From Aquimarina agarivorans (GTDB taxonomy: Bacteria; Bacteroidota; Bacteroidia; Flavobacteriales; Flavobacteriaceae), in contig NZ_AFPB01000087.1 of the NCBI RefSeq assembly GCF_000218485.1, forward strand, positions 1 to 58,917: a DNA stretch of 58,917 nucleotides, written 5' to 3'. The position numbers and the translations under genes were made by a program. Of the stretch, positions 29,088 through 39,010 are shown piece after piece; within the stretch, counting starts at the first letter, position 1, and every line of letters starts with the position of its first letter. The notes below the pieces were generated by a model. It had not been told where the DNA came from. It ran no database searches and saw only the letters and a list, made by a program, of their open reading frames with translations.

Positions 29088-30035
29088 TTATATGTAAAAA
29101 AATTCCTTCTCCATTTTTTTACTAATTTTAACCAAACTATTTAGAATTTTTTCAATAAAAGTCTGGAAATCAACTTCAATTTCTTCAATAAACTTGTATT
29201 GATATTCAGTATAAATTTTATTTACTAAAAACACCGTTGAGTCCTTTTCAGGCTTTTTTTCAATTGATAATACTTGAATGTGTGTTGAAATTTGAGCTAA
29301 ACTGTTAATTACCGATCGTGGACATTTAGGGTTTAATATAAGAAAATCCAAAGTGTTAATGCTTTTAGGAGCCTTGTTATCATAACGTTTCATCATATCA
29401 TAGGATTCCACACATCGTAACAGCGTACTCCACTCCACTGTAGAAGAGACTAGCGCGCCACCTTTTCGGTTTTCAATAAGTTGAATATCGTTATACTTGG
29501 CATTGATGATTCGGATCACCTGAGTAGCCCGTTCCATATTAACACCTAATTTAATAATGGAAAATACATCATCAAAAAGCAATGTGCTCCGGATTTTAGC
29601 TTTCAAAATTGCCGTAAATTCCATAACATTGGTAGTAAACTCATACAATCCCTTTTTTACTAAATAATCCGAAGAATAATTTAATACAAAATGATAAAAC
29701 TTATTAATTGCTTCATACAATTCAGTTGAAATAAGATCACGAGCGCTATTTGCATTTTCCCTGGCAAGTTTGACACAGTTTATAATGGAATAGCTTTTAT
29801 CAGTGTTTAAGCCAATATTGTACAATACATCGGTTTCTTTCAAATCTGGAAGGTCCTTATCCTCATCACCGACCATAAATAATAATGAACGTAAAACAAA
29901 CTGCCTGGATTGTGATAATTCATTTGGTGCATCCAATGACGAAAAATAATTGACGCAAAGGTAACGCGCTACATGTTCGGAACGCTCAATATACCTCCCC
30001 ATCCAAAATAAATTATTGGCTACTCTTGCTAACAT
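29088..30035 (-). CDS. Alpha-E domain protein
   Basis: A 315-residue, almost wholly helical protein of the alpha-E (DUF403) family, starting MLARVANNLFWMGRYIERSEHVARY, the family hallmark. It is a free-standing version of the C-terminal half of the 852-residue fusion encoded on the other strand. The family is found with circularly permuted ATP-grasp and transglutaminase proteins and is of unknown biochemical role. It follows the ATP-grasp gene by 10 bases, so the two are co-transcribed. A tiny Q-rich ORF follows. Confidence 0.92.
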   Translation of the reverse strand: MLARVANNLFWMGRYIERSEHVARYLCVNYFSSLDAPNELSQSRQFVLRSLLFMVGDEDKDLPDLKETDVLYNIGLNTDKSYSIINCVKLARENANSARDLISTELYEAINKFYHFVLNYSSDYLVKKGLYEFTTNVMEFTAILKAKIRSTLLFDDVFSIIKLGVNMERATQVIRIINAKYNDIQLIENRKGGALVSSTVEWSTLLRCVESYDMMKRYDNKAPKSINTLDFLILNPKCPRSVINSLAQISTHIQVLSIEKKPEKDSTVFLVNKIYTEYQYKFIEEIEVDFQTFIEKILNSLVKISKKMEKEFFYI

Positions 30036-30045
30036 AAAATACGTG

Positions 30046-31506
30046 TTATTTTTTTAATACCCAGGTATCTTTTGATCCTCCTCCTTGTGATGAGTTTACA
30101 ATCAAATTCCCTTTTTTTAGTGCTACTCTTGTCAATCCACTTTTCAATACGTAACTAACATCCTTACCTAATAAAGTATACGTACGTAAATCTACATGCC
30201 TTGGCTCAAAAGACTTTTCATTTTCAATGTAGGTGGCATGAACGGATAATGACATGATCGGTTGAGCTATATATTTTCTTGGGTTTTCAGTAATTGACTT
30301 TTTTACTGCTTCAATTTCTTTTCCAGAAAGTTTATTTCCAATGGAAATTCCATAACCTCCAGCTTCATCAACGGGTTTAATTACTAAGTTTTGAATATTT
30401 TTTAAAACATATTCCAAATCATCAGGCCTACTGCAATGATACGTATGTACGTTTTTTAAAATAGGTGTTTCCTTCAAATAATACTCTATAATTTGTGGCA
30501 TGTAGGTGTAAATGGCTTTGTCATCAGCTACACCTGTACCTGGGGCATTAACCAAACATACATTTCCTGCTTTATAGGCGGCGAAAAGTCCTGGTACACC
30601 TAATACCGAATCCGAATTAAAAACTTCAGGATCAATAAAAGCATCATCAATTCTACGGTAAATAATGTCAACGCGTTCAGGACCATTGATGGTTTTCATA
30701 TACACAAAATCATTGTCTACAAACAAATCACGTCCTTCCACCAGCTCAACTCCCATTCCTTTTGCCAAATAAGAATGCTCATAATAAGCAGAATTAAAAA
30801 CACCAGGCGTGAGTACCACACAAGTTGGTTTATCAACACCTTGAGGTTTTACAGTTTCTAAAATTTCGAGTAAATTTTGAGAATAATCAGTTACTGTGTG
30901 TATTTTGTATTTATCAAACACCCCAAATAAAGCTCTTTTTAATGCTGTCCTGTTACATATTACATAGCTTACGCCAGATGGACAACGAATATTATCTTCC
31001 AGCACATAATAATTACCGTCCGAATGCTTAATTAAATCAGTTCCTGAAATATGGTTATAAATTCCTCCTGGAGGATCAAAGCCTTTCATTTGCTCCAAAT
31101 AATTTGCTGACGATTCTATGAGTTTTTTTGGAACAATACCATCGTTAATAATATTTTGGTCATGGTATAAATCTTTTAGAAATAAATTTAGTGCCTTACT
31201 TCGTTGCAACACTCCTTTTTCTATGTGATCCCATTCTTGATGATCAATTATCCTTGGAAATAGATCAAAAGGGAAAATTTTTTCCTTAGTTTCATTATTG
31301 CCATACACTTGAAAAGTGATGCCTTGGTTAAAAAAAGAAGTTTTTGCATACTCATTTAACGCTTCAAAATCGGCAACACTATGCTCTCCATATAAATCAA
31401 ATAAAGTTTTATAAATTTCTTTTACATTGTTGTTATCGTCAAATACTTCATCTAACATTTTTTCATCAAAAGTATATGAAGAAAATATGGGGGATTTTGT
31501 GTACAT
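30046..31506 (-). CDS. Circularly permuted type 2 ATP-grasp protein
   Basis: A 486-residue cytoplasmic ATP-grasp ligase of the circularly permuted type (DUF404/DUF407). Motifs are LEDNIRCPSGVSYVICNR near 170, IIYRRIDDAFIDPEVF near 277, DSVLGVPGLFAAYKAGNV near 295, and the nucleotide-binding segment VIKPVDEAGGYGISIG near 373. All expected acidic and basic residues are present, so it should be active. It is paralogous to the N-terminal half of the fusion at 25440-27998 and is the first gene of the convergent operon. The acceptor and donor substrates are unknown. Confidence 0.93.
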   Translation of the reverse strand: MYTKSPIFSSYTFDEKMLDEVFDDNNNVKEIYKTLFDLYGEHSVADFEALNEYAKTSFFNQGITFQVYGNNETKEKIFPFDLFPRIIDHQEWDHIEKGVLQRSKALNLFLKDLYHDQNIINDGIVPKKLIESSANYLEQMKGFDPPGGIYNHISGTDLIKHSDGNYYVLEDNIRCPSGVSYVICNRTALKRALFGVFDKYKIHTVTDYSQNLLEILETVKPQGVDKPTCVVLTPGVFNSAYYEHSYLAKGMGVELVEGRDLFVDNDFVYMKTINGPERVDIIYRRIDDAFIDPEVFNSDSVLGVPGLFAAYKAGNVCLVNAPGTGVADDKAIYTYMPQIIEYYLKETPILKNVHTYHCSRPDDLEYVLKNIQNLVIKPVDEAGGYGISIGNKLSGKEIEAVKKSITENPRKYIAQPIMSLSVHATYIENEKSFEPRHVDLRTYTLLGKDVSYVLKSGLTRVALKKGNLIVNSSQGGGSKDTWVLKK

Positions 31507-31877
31507 ACAGCGTTGGTTTTCATTGTCAATTTATTAATTTTAATTTCTTTTTTGCGTTATAAATAAGCAAAAAAAACGCTCTTATTTTGTCAAAAAAGAA
31601 ATAAAAAAGGTATTTACTGTTAATTTAATTATAAATGCTTGTTTTTTTAAAAAAAATTAACTTTTTAAATGAATACTACACAAATGTCGACATTAAATAC
31701 CCCATTAAAAATGATTCTTTTTCGCTTAACATTTCAACTCGAATTATGCATTAAAAATATATTCCAACCAGTATTAAAACATTTCATTACTAGCCTTTTG
31801 GACTAAAAAAAGCCAAGCACATAATTTAAATATGTACTTAGCTTAAATCACTAATCTTTGTTTAATTTATTTATGAC
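31507..31877. other. 371-base intergenic region
   Basis: Lies between the ATP-grasp start and the end of the GIN-protein unit, both on the minus strand. It holds the terminator at 31803-31844 and presumably the promoter of the ATP-grasp operon, although no clear TAnnTTTG element was found close to the start. No gene is seen. Confidence 0.55.
31803..31844 (-). terminator. Strong Rho-independent terminator of the GIN/efflux unit
   Basis: On the minus strand the RNA forms a 14-base-pair stem (AAGCTAAGTACATA with TATGTGCTTGGCTT, two G-U pairs) around a 7-base loop, followed at once by a run of T. The G-U pairs exist only for the minus-strand transcript, which fixes the orientation. It lies 34 bases after the stop of the second GIN gene. 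Confidence 0.85.
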
Positions 31878-32641
31878 TTAGTTGATGGATGAAATCGTAG
31901 TTTCGCCAAAATTAATACCTTTTTGTACTTTAGGATTGCCTTTGTAAAATATAGAGGCGGCACCAAAGGAACTAACTTTTAATGTTTCGGAAACATTAAC
32001 ATTTAGTTTAGCTTCACCATAAGCAGTAATTTTTGTCACCTTGCTTGTCATTTTTTCAGCATCAATTTCAGCTTCACCGTAAACGGTATATTTTTGATTT
32101 TGAACATGTCCTTTTTCAATTTTCAGCTGTGCTTCTCCATAAATTACCGCTTTAAAATCAGCTACGTCAATTTCCTTAAATAACAGTGTTGAGGCACCGT
32201 AGATGTGGGCATTTAATTCACTAGTATTAAATCCGTTGGTAAAGCTGAAGTTTTCTTCTCCCTTAAGGGATAAATCCTTAATACTTTTAAAAGTAACTGT
32301 AGCCTTAACTATGGTTCCTTTATAAATAGCTTTACGACCTTTATCCCAGTCTCTTTTTTCAGTTTTGGTAAAAATCTTAGCCCCTTCCAAATACATTTGT
32401 AATGTATTATTTTCAACTTTTACAGTAAGCTTTTCTTCAGCTACACTCATACTTTCAATAACTACGCTATTGGATTTGCCTTGCACAAAATCAACTTGAA
32501 TATGCGGATGAATACTTGCCTTGCTAAAGGATTCGACTTTAATTTTTTTTGTTGTGCTACACTGCTATTATAACAAAAGATCGCTAAGACTAAAAAACCA
32601 ATAAATTGGGCTGTTTTTAATTTGAATTGATAGTTTTTCAT
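31878..32641 (-). CDS. DUF2807 (GIN) secreted protein, frameshifted
   Basis: A secreted GIN-domain (DUF2807) protein whose frame is broken once. The ATG at 32641 opens a signal peptide (MKNYQFKLKTAQFIGFLVLA, then SSVAQQKK). The mature part (KIKVESFSKASIHPHIQVDF onward) continues in another frame to the stop at 31878. One extra A in the A8 run (T8 at 32543-32550 on the plus strand) would restore a frame of about 254 residues. The body is a repeat of short beta strands marked IYGAS, IYGEA, VYGEA, AYGEA and similar, about 20 residues apart, which suggests a right-handed beta-solenoid. It may be a sequencing artefact, a pseudogene or a slippage site. It is three bases downstream of its paralogue. 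Confidence 0.75.
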
Positions 32642-32644
32642 AGT

Positions 32645-33388
32645 TTAATTTTCAAATGAACTTACACTTCCTGATCCACTAGTCTTTGAATTTACATTTT
32701 TAGGGTTACCTGCATACATAATATCTCCTGATCCACTTACTTTTGTTGTTAAACGCTCCAGAGCAACAACTTTGGCATCACCCGAACCTGAAATAGTCAC
32801 CTCGGTATTATCGGCTTTTAAATCTTTACTATTAAAATCGCCACTACCCGTAATACCTACTTCCAACTCTTGGGTGCTTCCTTTTAATTCTACATTTCCT
32901 GATCCTGTAATTTGACTTTTAACCGATGACGCTTCTACGGCTAATTTAATGTTCCCCGAACCCGTAACAGAGGCTTTTAATGAACTTGTTTTGATAATCG
33001 TATTGGCATCAATATCTCCTGATCCTGTTATAGATACGGCTGAAATATCCATAAATGGCACATAAATGTGAATCCCTTTTCTGGTTCGCAAGTTAATGTT
33101 GTCTTTAAATGCTAATATTAATTTATCACCCTCCACTTTAATTTTAAGATATTCATGCACATTATCATCAGTGGTTACCCGAATTTTACCCTCAGTTCCT
33201 TGTTCCAAATGAACATCCATACTGCCTTGTAATCGAATACTACTATAATCAGCTGTTGTTACTGTTTTGGTAGTAATATTTCCATTACCTACAACCTTTT
33301 TACTTCCCCACCACCATTGTGCTTGTAATTGGCTGCTGCAAAATAGTAGTATTAAAATCAGTTTTGTTTTGATAAAAATTGTTTTCAT
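32645..33388 (-). CDS. DUF2807 (GIN domain) secreted protein
   Basis: A 247-residue exported protein of the GIN-domain family (putative auto-transporter adhesin head, DUF2807). A signal peptide covers residues 1-23 (LLFCSSQLQAQW). The domain starts TKTVTTADYSSIRLQGSMDVHLEQG and then repeats a strand-turn unit marked seven times by GSGD, GSGN or GSGS, the outline of a beta-solenoid. The family is abundant in Bacteroidota, and its function is not established. It follows the permease genes by 70 bases on the same strand and precedes a second GIN gene, so it is probably part of the efflux transcription unit. Confidence 0.9.
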   Translation of the reverse strand: MKTIFIKTKLILILLFCSSQLQAQWWWGSKKVVGNGNITTKTVTTADYSSIRLQGSMDVHLEQGTEGKIRVTTDDNVHEYLKIKVEGDKLILAFKDNINLRTRKGIHIYVPFMDISAVSITGSGDIDANTIIKTSSLKASVTGSGNIKLAVEASSVKSQITGSGNVELKGSTQELEVGITGSGDFNSKDLKADNTEVTISGSGDAKVVALERLTTKVSGSGDIMYAGNPKNVNSKTSGSGSVSSFEN

Positions 33389-33458
33389 AATTTGTATTTT
33401 AATGGTTCAATTTATTAATACTATTGGTTAAACACCTATTATTTAACATGTTATTATT

Positions 33459-35861
33459 TTATTCAGTCTTTAAACTCTTTATGGGATTAGTACTTGCTGC
33501 TTTTATGGCATGATAGCTTACCGTAACAATGGCTAATAAAAAGGCAGCTCCTATTCCAAGGATAAAATACCCCTCAGTAATTGGTATTCTTAACTCAAAA
33601 TAACTTAGCCAATGTTGTATAAGGATATAAGCCAACGGGATAGCAATAACGCTTGCTATTAAAACCAGCACTAAAAAGTCCTTTGATACTAATTTCCATA
33701 TTTGAAAAACAGAAGCCCCTATGGATTTACGAATGCCTATTTCCTTGGTACGTTGTTCCGCTACAAATGAAGTTAAACCGAACAATCCCAGGCAGCTTAT
33801 AAAAATAGCTAAGCTTGTAAATATTGCTACCAAACTAATCATTTGATCTTCCTCTTCAAATTTTTCAGCATAAAGGTCATTTACAAAATTATAATCAAAA
33901 GGAAAGTCTGGATCAAAATCTTTCCATATCTTTTTTATGTCAACCATATTGTTTGCTAATGAATTTTCAGGGTTAAGCTTTAGTTGGTAATATCCAACAC
34001 CATCATCAGCCAATGTTTCTTTTATTGAAAAAAAAGTTTGTTTTACTGGGGAATATGGGTTACCCATAGCTATATCATCTACAACTCCTATAATTGTAAA
34101 GTTAGAATAATTAGTATCTTCACCATTTTTTACTACCTGACCAACTGGCGCTGTTAAACCCATATATTTTTGAGCCGCTTTATTTATAATGATAGCATTA
34201 CTGTCCGATACGAAATCTCTTGAAAAATTTCTACCCTCGACAATATTCATTTTTAAAGTAGGTATGTAATCATAGGTAATATTTACCCAAGCAAAATCAT
34301 CAACAAAATTATCAGGTTTGCCTTTCCATTCAAAAGATGATTGATTTGAATATATTGAATTTACAGGACTGGATGAAGCTGACACATTAGTTACTGTCTT
34401 TGACTGTAGTAATTGTTCGCGAATACTTTCGTACTTTCCAATAAATGGATCAAACCAGGCATAAATTTCAATTAAGGCATCCATATTATATCCCTTTGAT
34501 TGGTTTTTCAAAAAATGCATTTGTTTACTGAGTATTACCGTAATGATGATAAGAGCAATTGATAATACGAATTGAAATATGACTAAAGATTTTCTGAACA
34601 CTCCCGAATAGTTACTTTTAATAAAAGTTCCTTTAAGTACTTGTACTGGATTAAATTTTGACAGATATAAAGCTGGGTAGCTCCCTGATATTAATACAGT
34701 AATCCCAAATATGAGCGATGCAGCACCCCAATAGGTCAAATTACTCCAGGGAATATGAATCTGCTTATTAGATAGCTCATTGAAACCATTTAAAACCAAT
34801 AAAACCATAAAAATTGCAATTATAAAAGCGAACAAAGTAAGTAGAAAGGACTCAGAATAAAATTGATACACAAGGTCGTATTTTTGTGCCCCCAAGGTTT
34901 TTTTGACTCCAACTTCCTTTGCACGTTTTTCAGATCTTGCAGTGGCAATATTCATGTAATTTATGCATGCCAATAACAATACGATAATACCAATACCTGC
35001 AAATAGATATACATATTCAATCCTGCCTCCTATTTGTTTTCCATTTTCAAAATTATCATACAAATTCCATTTAAACATAGGGTAAACATGTAATGTAGGG
35101 TTAATGCTTCCTAATTTAGAATGATTTTTTTTGACAAACCTTATTGCTTCATCTACTGAGTCAAAATTGGTATTATCAGCAACTTGCATAAATAATTGCC
35201 AGGAATTATTATCCCATTTATCTAAAGAATTTTTCACCCATTCAAACCGAGAAACGTAATAATCCCAGGTAGCAATCCATTCTAAATCATAAAATGAAGA
35301 CTCAAACGGCAAATCCTGATACACCCCCGTTACCTTTAAATCTGCGTTATAATCAAACCTAATAGTTTTTCCAATTGGATTGACATCACCAAATAGTTTT
35401 TTTGCTAATGTTTCCGAAAGCATAATTGAGTGTATATCCTTTAAACCATTCAGTTCTCCTGAAATAATATTTAAACTCAACATTTTGGGGGCATCAGACT
35501 GCATGCTATTACCATCTGCCTTTATGCTTTGCTCACCAAATTTTAGGACACTTTCATCATTCCACGATGATAACACCAAATGCTTGAACAGTCCGTTGTA
35601 CTTTTCACGTAATACCTTTTCTAAAGGCAAAGGAATTGCGGGACCAGTTTGTATTCCATCGCCAAAAGTTTGAGATTGATATATCTGAGCAATACTATCA
35701 TAATTCTCAAAATTTTTGTTGTAATTTAATTCGTCATGCAACCAAAGGGCAATTAGTATAGTTACAGCCATGCCTAAGGCTAAACCTAGAATATTCATTA
35801 TAGCATATCCTTTATTAATTGTAAGGTTACGCCAAGCAATTTTTAAATGAGTTACTATCAT
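33459..35861 (-). CDS. MacB/FtsX-type ABC permease (second copy)
   Basis: An 800-residue ABC transporter permease with two FtsX domains. An N-terminal helix (about 20-42) precedes a large periplasmic MacB_PCD-like domain, three helices (about 285-405, with ARSEKRAKEVGVKKTLGAQ), a second periplasmic region, and a final FtsX domain (about 680-795, with EQRTKEIGIRKSIGAS). Such permeases usually drive substrate export or signalling by mechanotransmission rather than classical transport. It is a tandem paralogue of the gene one base upstream, sharing long identical stretches. With the ATPase, adaptor and TolC genes it forms a tripartite export system. Confidence 0.92.
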   Translation of the reverse strand: MIVTHLKIAWRNLTINKGYAIMNILGLALGMAVTILIALWLHDELNYNKNFENYDSIAQIYQSQTFGDGIQTGPAIPLPLEKVLREKYNGLFKHLVLSSWNDESVLKFGEQSIKADGNSMQSDAPKMLSLNIISGELNGLKDIHSIMLSETLAKKLFGDVNPIGKTIRFDYNADLKVTGVYQDLPFESSFYDLEWIATWDYYVSRFEWVKNSLDKWDNNSWQLFMQVADNTNFDSVDEAIRFVKKNHSKLGSINPTLHVYPMFKWNLYDNFENGKQIGGRIEYVYLFAGIGIIVLLLACINYMNIATARSEKRAKEVGVKKTLGAQKYDLVYQFYSESFLLTLFAFIIAIFMVLLVLNGFNELSNKQIHIPWSNLTYWGAASLIFGITVLISGSYPALYLSKFNPVQVLKGTFIKSNYSGVFRKSLVIFQFVLSIALIIITVILSKQMHFLKNQSKGYNMDALIEIYAWFDPFIGKYESIREQLLQSKTVTNVSASSSPVNSIYSNQSSFEWKGKPDNFVDDFAWVNITYDYIPTLKMNIVEGRNFSRDFVSDSNAIIINKAAQKYMGLTAPVGQVVKNGEDTNYSNFTIIGVVDDIAMGNPYSPVKQTFFSIKETLADDGVGYYQLKLNPENSLANNMVDIKKIWKDFDPDFPFDYNFVNDLYAEKFEEEDQMISLVAIFTSLAIFISCLGLFGLTSFVAEQRTKEIGIRKSIGASVFQIWKLVSKDFLVLVLIASVIAIPLAYILIQHWLSYFELRIPITEGYFILGIGAAFLLAIVTVSYHAIKAASTNPIKSLKTE

Positions 35862-35862
35862 T

Positions 35863-38268
35863 TTATTCGGTTTTTAAACTGTTAATCGGATTTGCATTTG
35901 CTGCTTTTATAGCATGATAACTTACCGTTAGCATTGATAACAATACAGCCATGCCGATCCCTGTTAAAAAATACCAGTGCGTTACTGAAATTCTAATTTT
36001 AAAATTGCTTAACCAATGCTGAATTAATATATGAGCTAATGGAATTGCAATAAAACTAGCTACCAGAACAAGCACTAAAAAATCCTTTGATACTATTTGC
36101 CATATTTGAAAAACTGATGCTCCAATAGATTTTCGAATGCCTATTTCCTTGGTGCGTTGTTCCGCTACAAAGGAGGTTAAACCGAACAATCCTAAACAAC
36201 TTATAAAAATTGCCAACAGAGTGAAAATGCCCACAAGACCGATCATGCGCTCATCTTCTTCAAACTTTTTAGCATAATCAGCATCTACAAAATTGTAGTC
36301 AAAAGGAACGTTGGGTGCTAATTTGTTCCATTCTTCAGCAATTATCGAAATATTTTTTTGTATGGCGTTTTCAGGATTTAAGCGTACTTGATAATAACCT
36401 ACATCTTCATTTTCTAAAGAAAAAAATGTTTGTTTTGGTGGTATGTTTTGATCTCCCATAACAATATCCGCAACTACCCCCACAATTTCCATTGGAGGAT
36501 CAGCTTCTTCTTCTTGATTGTAAGTATTTTTAACTATTTTACCGATAGGTTCTTTTAACCCCATATAATGCTGGGCAGTTTCATTAATAAGTATATACTT
36601 TGTGGAATCTGAATTTTTATTTTTAAAAAAATCAGTTCCTTTAATGAGCTTCATTTTTAAGGTGTTTGCGTAATCTTCCGTTACACTCACCCAAGCAAAA
36701 TCATCCATAAAGCCTTCAGGTTTCCCTTCCCAATCAAAAAAAGAACGGTTTGATTGTATGTCCGTTACTGGACTTGAAGAAGCTGACACTGCTGTTGCCG
36801 CGCCAGACTTTAATAAAGCTTCTTTAACTATTTTATATTTTCCATAAAAAGGTTTTTGCCAACCGTTTAGTTCAATTAAATTATTCATGTCATAACCTTT
36901 AGTACCGTTTTTAACATACTCCATCTGTCTGTTGATGACTACAGTAACTATAACTAAGACTATGGATAATACAAATTGAAAAATCACTAGTATTTTACGC
37001 GACAGTCCCGAAAATTTACTATTGATAAATGTTCTCTTTAACACATTGACAGGTTTAAATTGCGACAAATAAATTGCTGGGTAGCTCCCTGAAACAAGCG
37101 CTGTAATAATTAAAATTACAACTGCTACTGTCCAAGCATTGACATTTAGCCAAGGCAATTCAATTAGTTTGTTAGAAAGTGAATTAAATCCATTAATACT
37201 TAACTGTAATAACAATAAAGCAATACAAAATGCCAAAAACACTACCACAAAAGACTCGCTATAAAATTGTTGTATTAAATGAAACCGAGCCGCACCGATT
37301 GTTTTTTTTACGCCTACTTCTTTAGCTCGTTTTTCTGAACGTGCAGTAGCCAAATTCATAAAATTTATACAAGCTAGTAACAGTACTATTATACCTATAC
37401 TTCCAAATAAAATAACATATTCTATGCGTCCTCCAACTTGCTTCCCATTTTCAAAGTTATTCCTAAGCTTCCAGTCCTGCATTGGTACTACATGAAGTTC
37501 CGCATCAAGGTCGTAATTATTATTTGTAGCTTCTTTTTTTACCCATCGTATTGCATTTTCAACAGTTTGATACGAGGTATTATCAGCAATTTGTATAAAA
37601 AGCTGAAACGAATTATTGTCCCAAATTTTTTCAGATTTACGCACCCATTCTCTTTCTGAAAGCATCAGCTCCCAAGGAACTATAAAATTTGTATCATAAA
37701 AATAAGAATTGTAGGGTAAATCTTTATAAACCCCAGTAACCTTAAGATCATTTTGCAAATCAAACTTTACTGTTTGACCTATGGGATCAGCTGTACCAAA
37801 AAGCTTTTTTGCGGTACTCGCTGATAGTAAAATTGAATGAATATCCTTTAGCCCACCTCGGCTACCTGCCTCCATTTGTAAACTAAACATTTCAGGAGCA
37901 TCAGGTTGCATGTAATACCCTAAAAAAGAAATACTTTTGTTATTGTAATTTAAAATTACGCTGTTAAGCCAAGAACTCATTACCAAATATTTAAAATGTG
38001 TGTTATAGTTGGTTCTTAATTCATTTTCAAGTGGCCTAGGAATAGATTTTCCAGTGTCTTTAGAGTTTGTGTTATTTTGTGATTGGTAAATTTGTGCAAT
38101 ACGAGGGTAATTTTCAAAATTTTTATTATGCTCAAGTTCATCGTATACCCATAATGCAATCAACATCGCAACGCATATGCCTATGGCTAAGCCTAAAATA
38201 TTTATTAAGGCATATCCTTTATTAGCGGTAAGGTTACGCCAGGCAATTTTAAATTGAGTTAGTAACAT
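35863..38268 (-). CDS. MacB/FtsX-type ABC permease (first copy)
   Basis: An 801-residue permease with the same two-FtsX layout as its downstream paralogue: a periplasmic domain between helix 1 and helices 2-4, then a repeat of the arrangement. The FtsX motifs are ARSEKRAKEVGVKKTIGAA near 315 and EQRTKEIGIRKSIGAS near 705. The two proteins probably form a heterodimer with one ATPase dimer, since only one ATPase gene is present. It lies 39 bases after the ATPase stop and one base before the second permease gene. Confidence 0.92.
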   Translation of the reverse strand: MLLTQFKIAWRNLTANKGYALINILGLAIGICVAMLIALWVYDELEHNKNFENYPRIAQIYQSQNNTNSKDTGKSIPRPLENELRTNYNTHFKYLVMSSWLNSVILNYNNKSISFLGYYMQPDAPEMFSLQMEAGSRGGLKDIHSILLSASTAKKLFGTADPIGQTVKFDLQNDLKVTGVYKDLPYNSYFYDTNFIVPWELMLSEREWVRKSEKIWDNNSFQLFIQIADNTSYQTVENAIRWVKKEATNNNYDLDAELHVVPMQDWKLRNNFENGKQVGGRIEYVILFGSIGIIVLLLACINFMNLATARSEKRAKEVGVKKTIGAARFHLIQQFYSESFVVVFLAFCIALLLLQLSINGFNSLSNKLIELPWLNVNAWTVAVVILIITALVSGSYPAIYLSQFKPVNVLKRTFINSKFSGLSRKILVIFQFVLSIVLVIVTVVINRQMEYVKNGTKGYDMNNLIELNGWQKPFYGKYKIVKEALLKSGAATAVSASSSPVTDIQSNRSFFDWEGKPEGFMDDFAWVSVTEDYANTLKMKLIKGTDFFKNKNSDSTKYILINETAQHYMGLKEPIGKIVKNTYNQEEEADPPMEIVGVVADIVMGDQNIPPKQTFFSLENEDVGYYQVRLNPENAIQKNISIIAEEWNKLAPNVPFDYNFVDADYAKKFEEDERMIGLVGIFTLLAIFISCLGLFGLTSFVAEQRTKEIGIRKSIGASVFQIWQIVSKDFLVLVLVASFIAIPLAHILIQHWLSNFKIRISVTHWYFLTGIGMAVLLSMLTVSYHAIKAANANPINSLKTE

Positions 38269-38307
38269 TTTCGTTTTAATTAAATTTCAAGTAAAGTGTA
38301 CCTAATC

Positions 38308-38991
38308 CTAAACAAACTGATTGCTAATTTCAGTAACAATTTGACCATCAAATAAATTGATTACTCGGTGTGCATAATTGGCATCTCGATCGGAATGTGT
38401 TACCATTACAATTGTAGTCCCTTCCTGATTTAATTCGGTCAATAAACTCATAACCTCAATACCGTTTTTAGAATCTAAATTCCCAGTAGGTTCATCCGCT
38501 AAAATTAATTTCGGATTGGTAATTACGGCTCTTGCTATAGCTACACGCTGTTGTTGTCCACCAGACAATTGGTTGGGGAAATGACTTTCTCTATGTGCAA
38601 TTTTCATTCGCTCCAAAACAGCAGTAACTTTAGGTTTTCGTTCTTTTTTGGGAACTTTTAGATAAATAAGTGGTAATTCTACATTTTCAAATACGGTTAG
38701 CTCATCAATTAAATTAAAACTTTGAAACACAAAACCAATGTTTCCTTTTCTAATTTTTGTACGTTCGCTTTCTTTAGTTTTACCTACTTCTTGTTCATTA
38801 AATTGATAAAATCCTTTACTAGGACTGTCCAATAATCCAATAATATTTAATAGTGTAGACTTCCCACAACCGGATGGCCCCATGATCGCTACAAACTCCC
38901 CATTTTTAACGTGTAGGTCAATATTATTTAAGGCTAAGGTTTCTACCTCTTCCGTTCTGAAACTTTTAGTTACTTGTTTAATTTGTATCAT
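38308..38991 (-). CDS. ABC transporter ATPase, MacB/LolD type
   Basis: A 227-residue ATP-binding protein that powers the two adjacent FtsX permeases. It has Walker A (GPSGCGKSTLL), the Q-loop (FVFQSFNLIDELTVFENV), the signature (LSGGQQQR), Walker B with the catalytic Glu (LILADEPTGNLD) and the switch His (VTHSDRDAN). The DEPTGNLDS form marks the MacB/LolD/FtsE branch. The ATG at 38991 (MIQIKQVTKSF) is preferred over 39018 because family members begin there. A 300-base interval containing tandem repeats separates it from the adaptor gene. Confidence 0.95.
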   Translation of the reverse strand: MIQIKQVTKSFRTEEVETLALNNIDLHVKNGEFVAIMGPSGCGKSTLLNIIGLLDSPSKGFYQFNEQEVGKTKESERTKIRKGNIGFVFQSFNLIDELTVFENVELPLIYLKVPKKERKPKVTAVLERMKIAHRESHFPNQLSGGQQQRVAIARAVITNPKLILADEPTGNLDSKNGIEVMSLLTELNQEGTTIVMVTHSDRDANYAHRVINLFDGQIVTEISNQFV

Positions 38992-39010
38992 TCTTGTATT
39001 TTTTTGTAGT

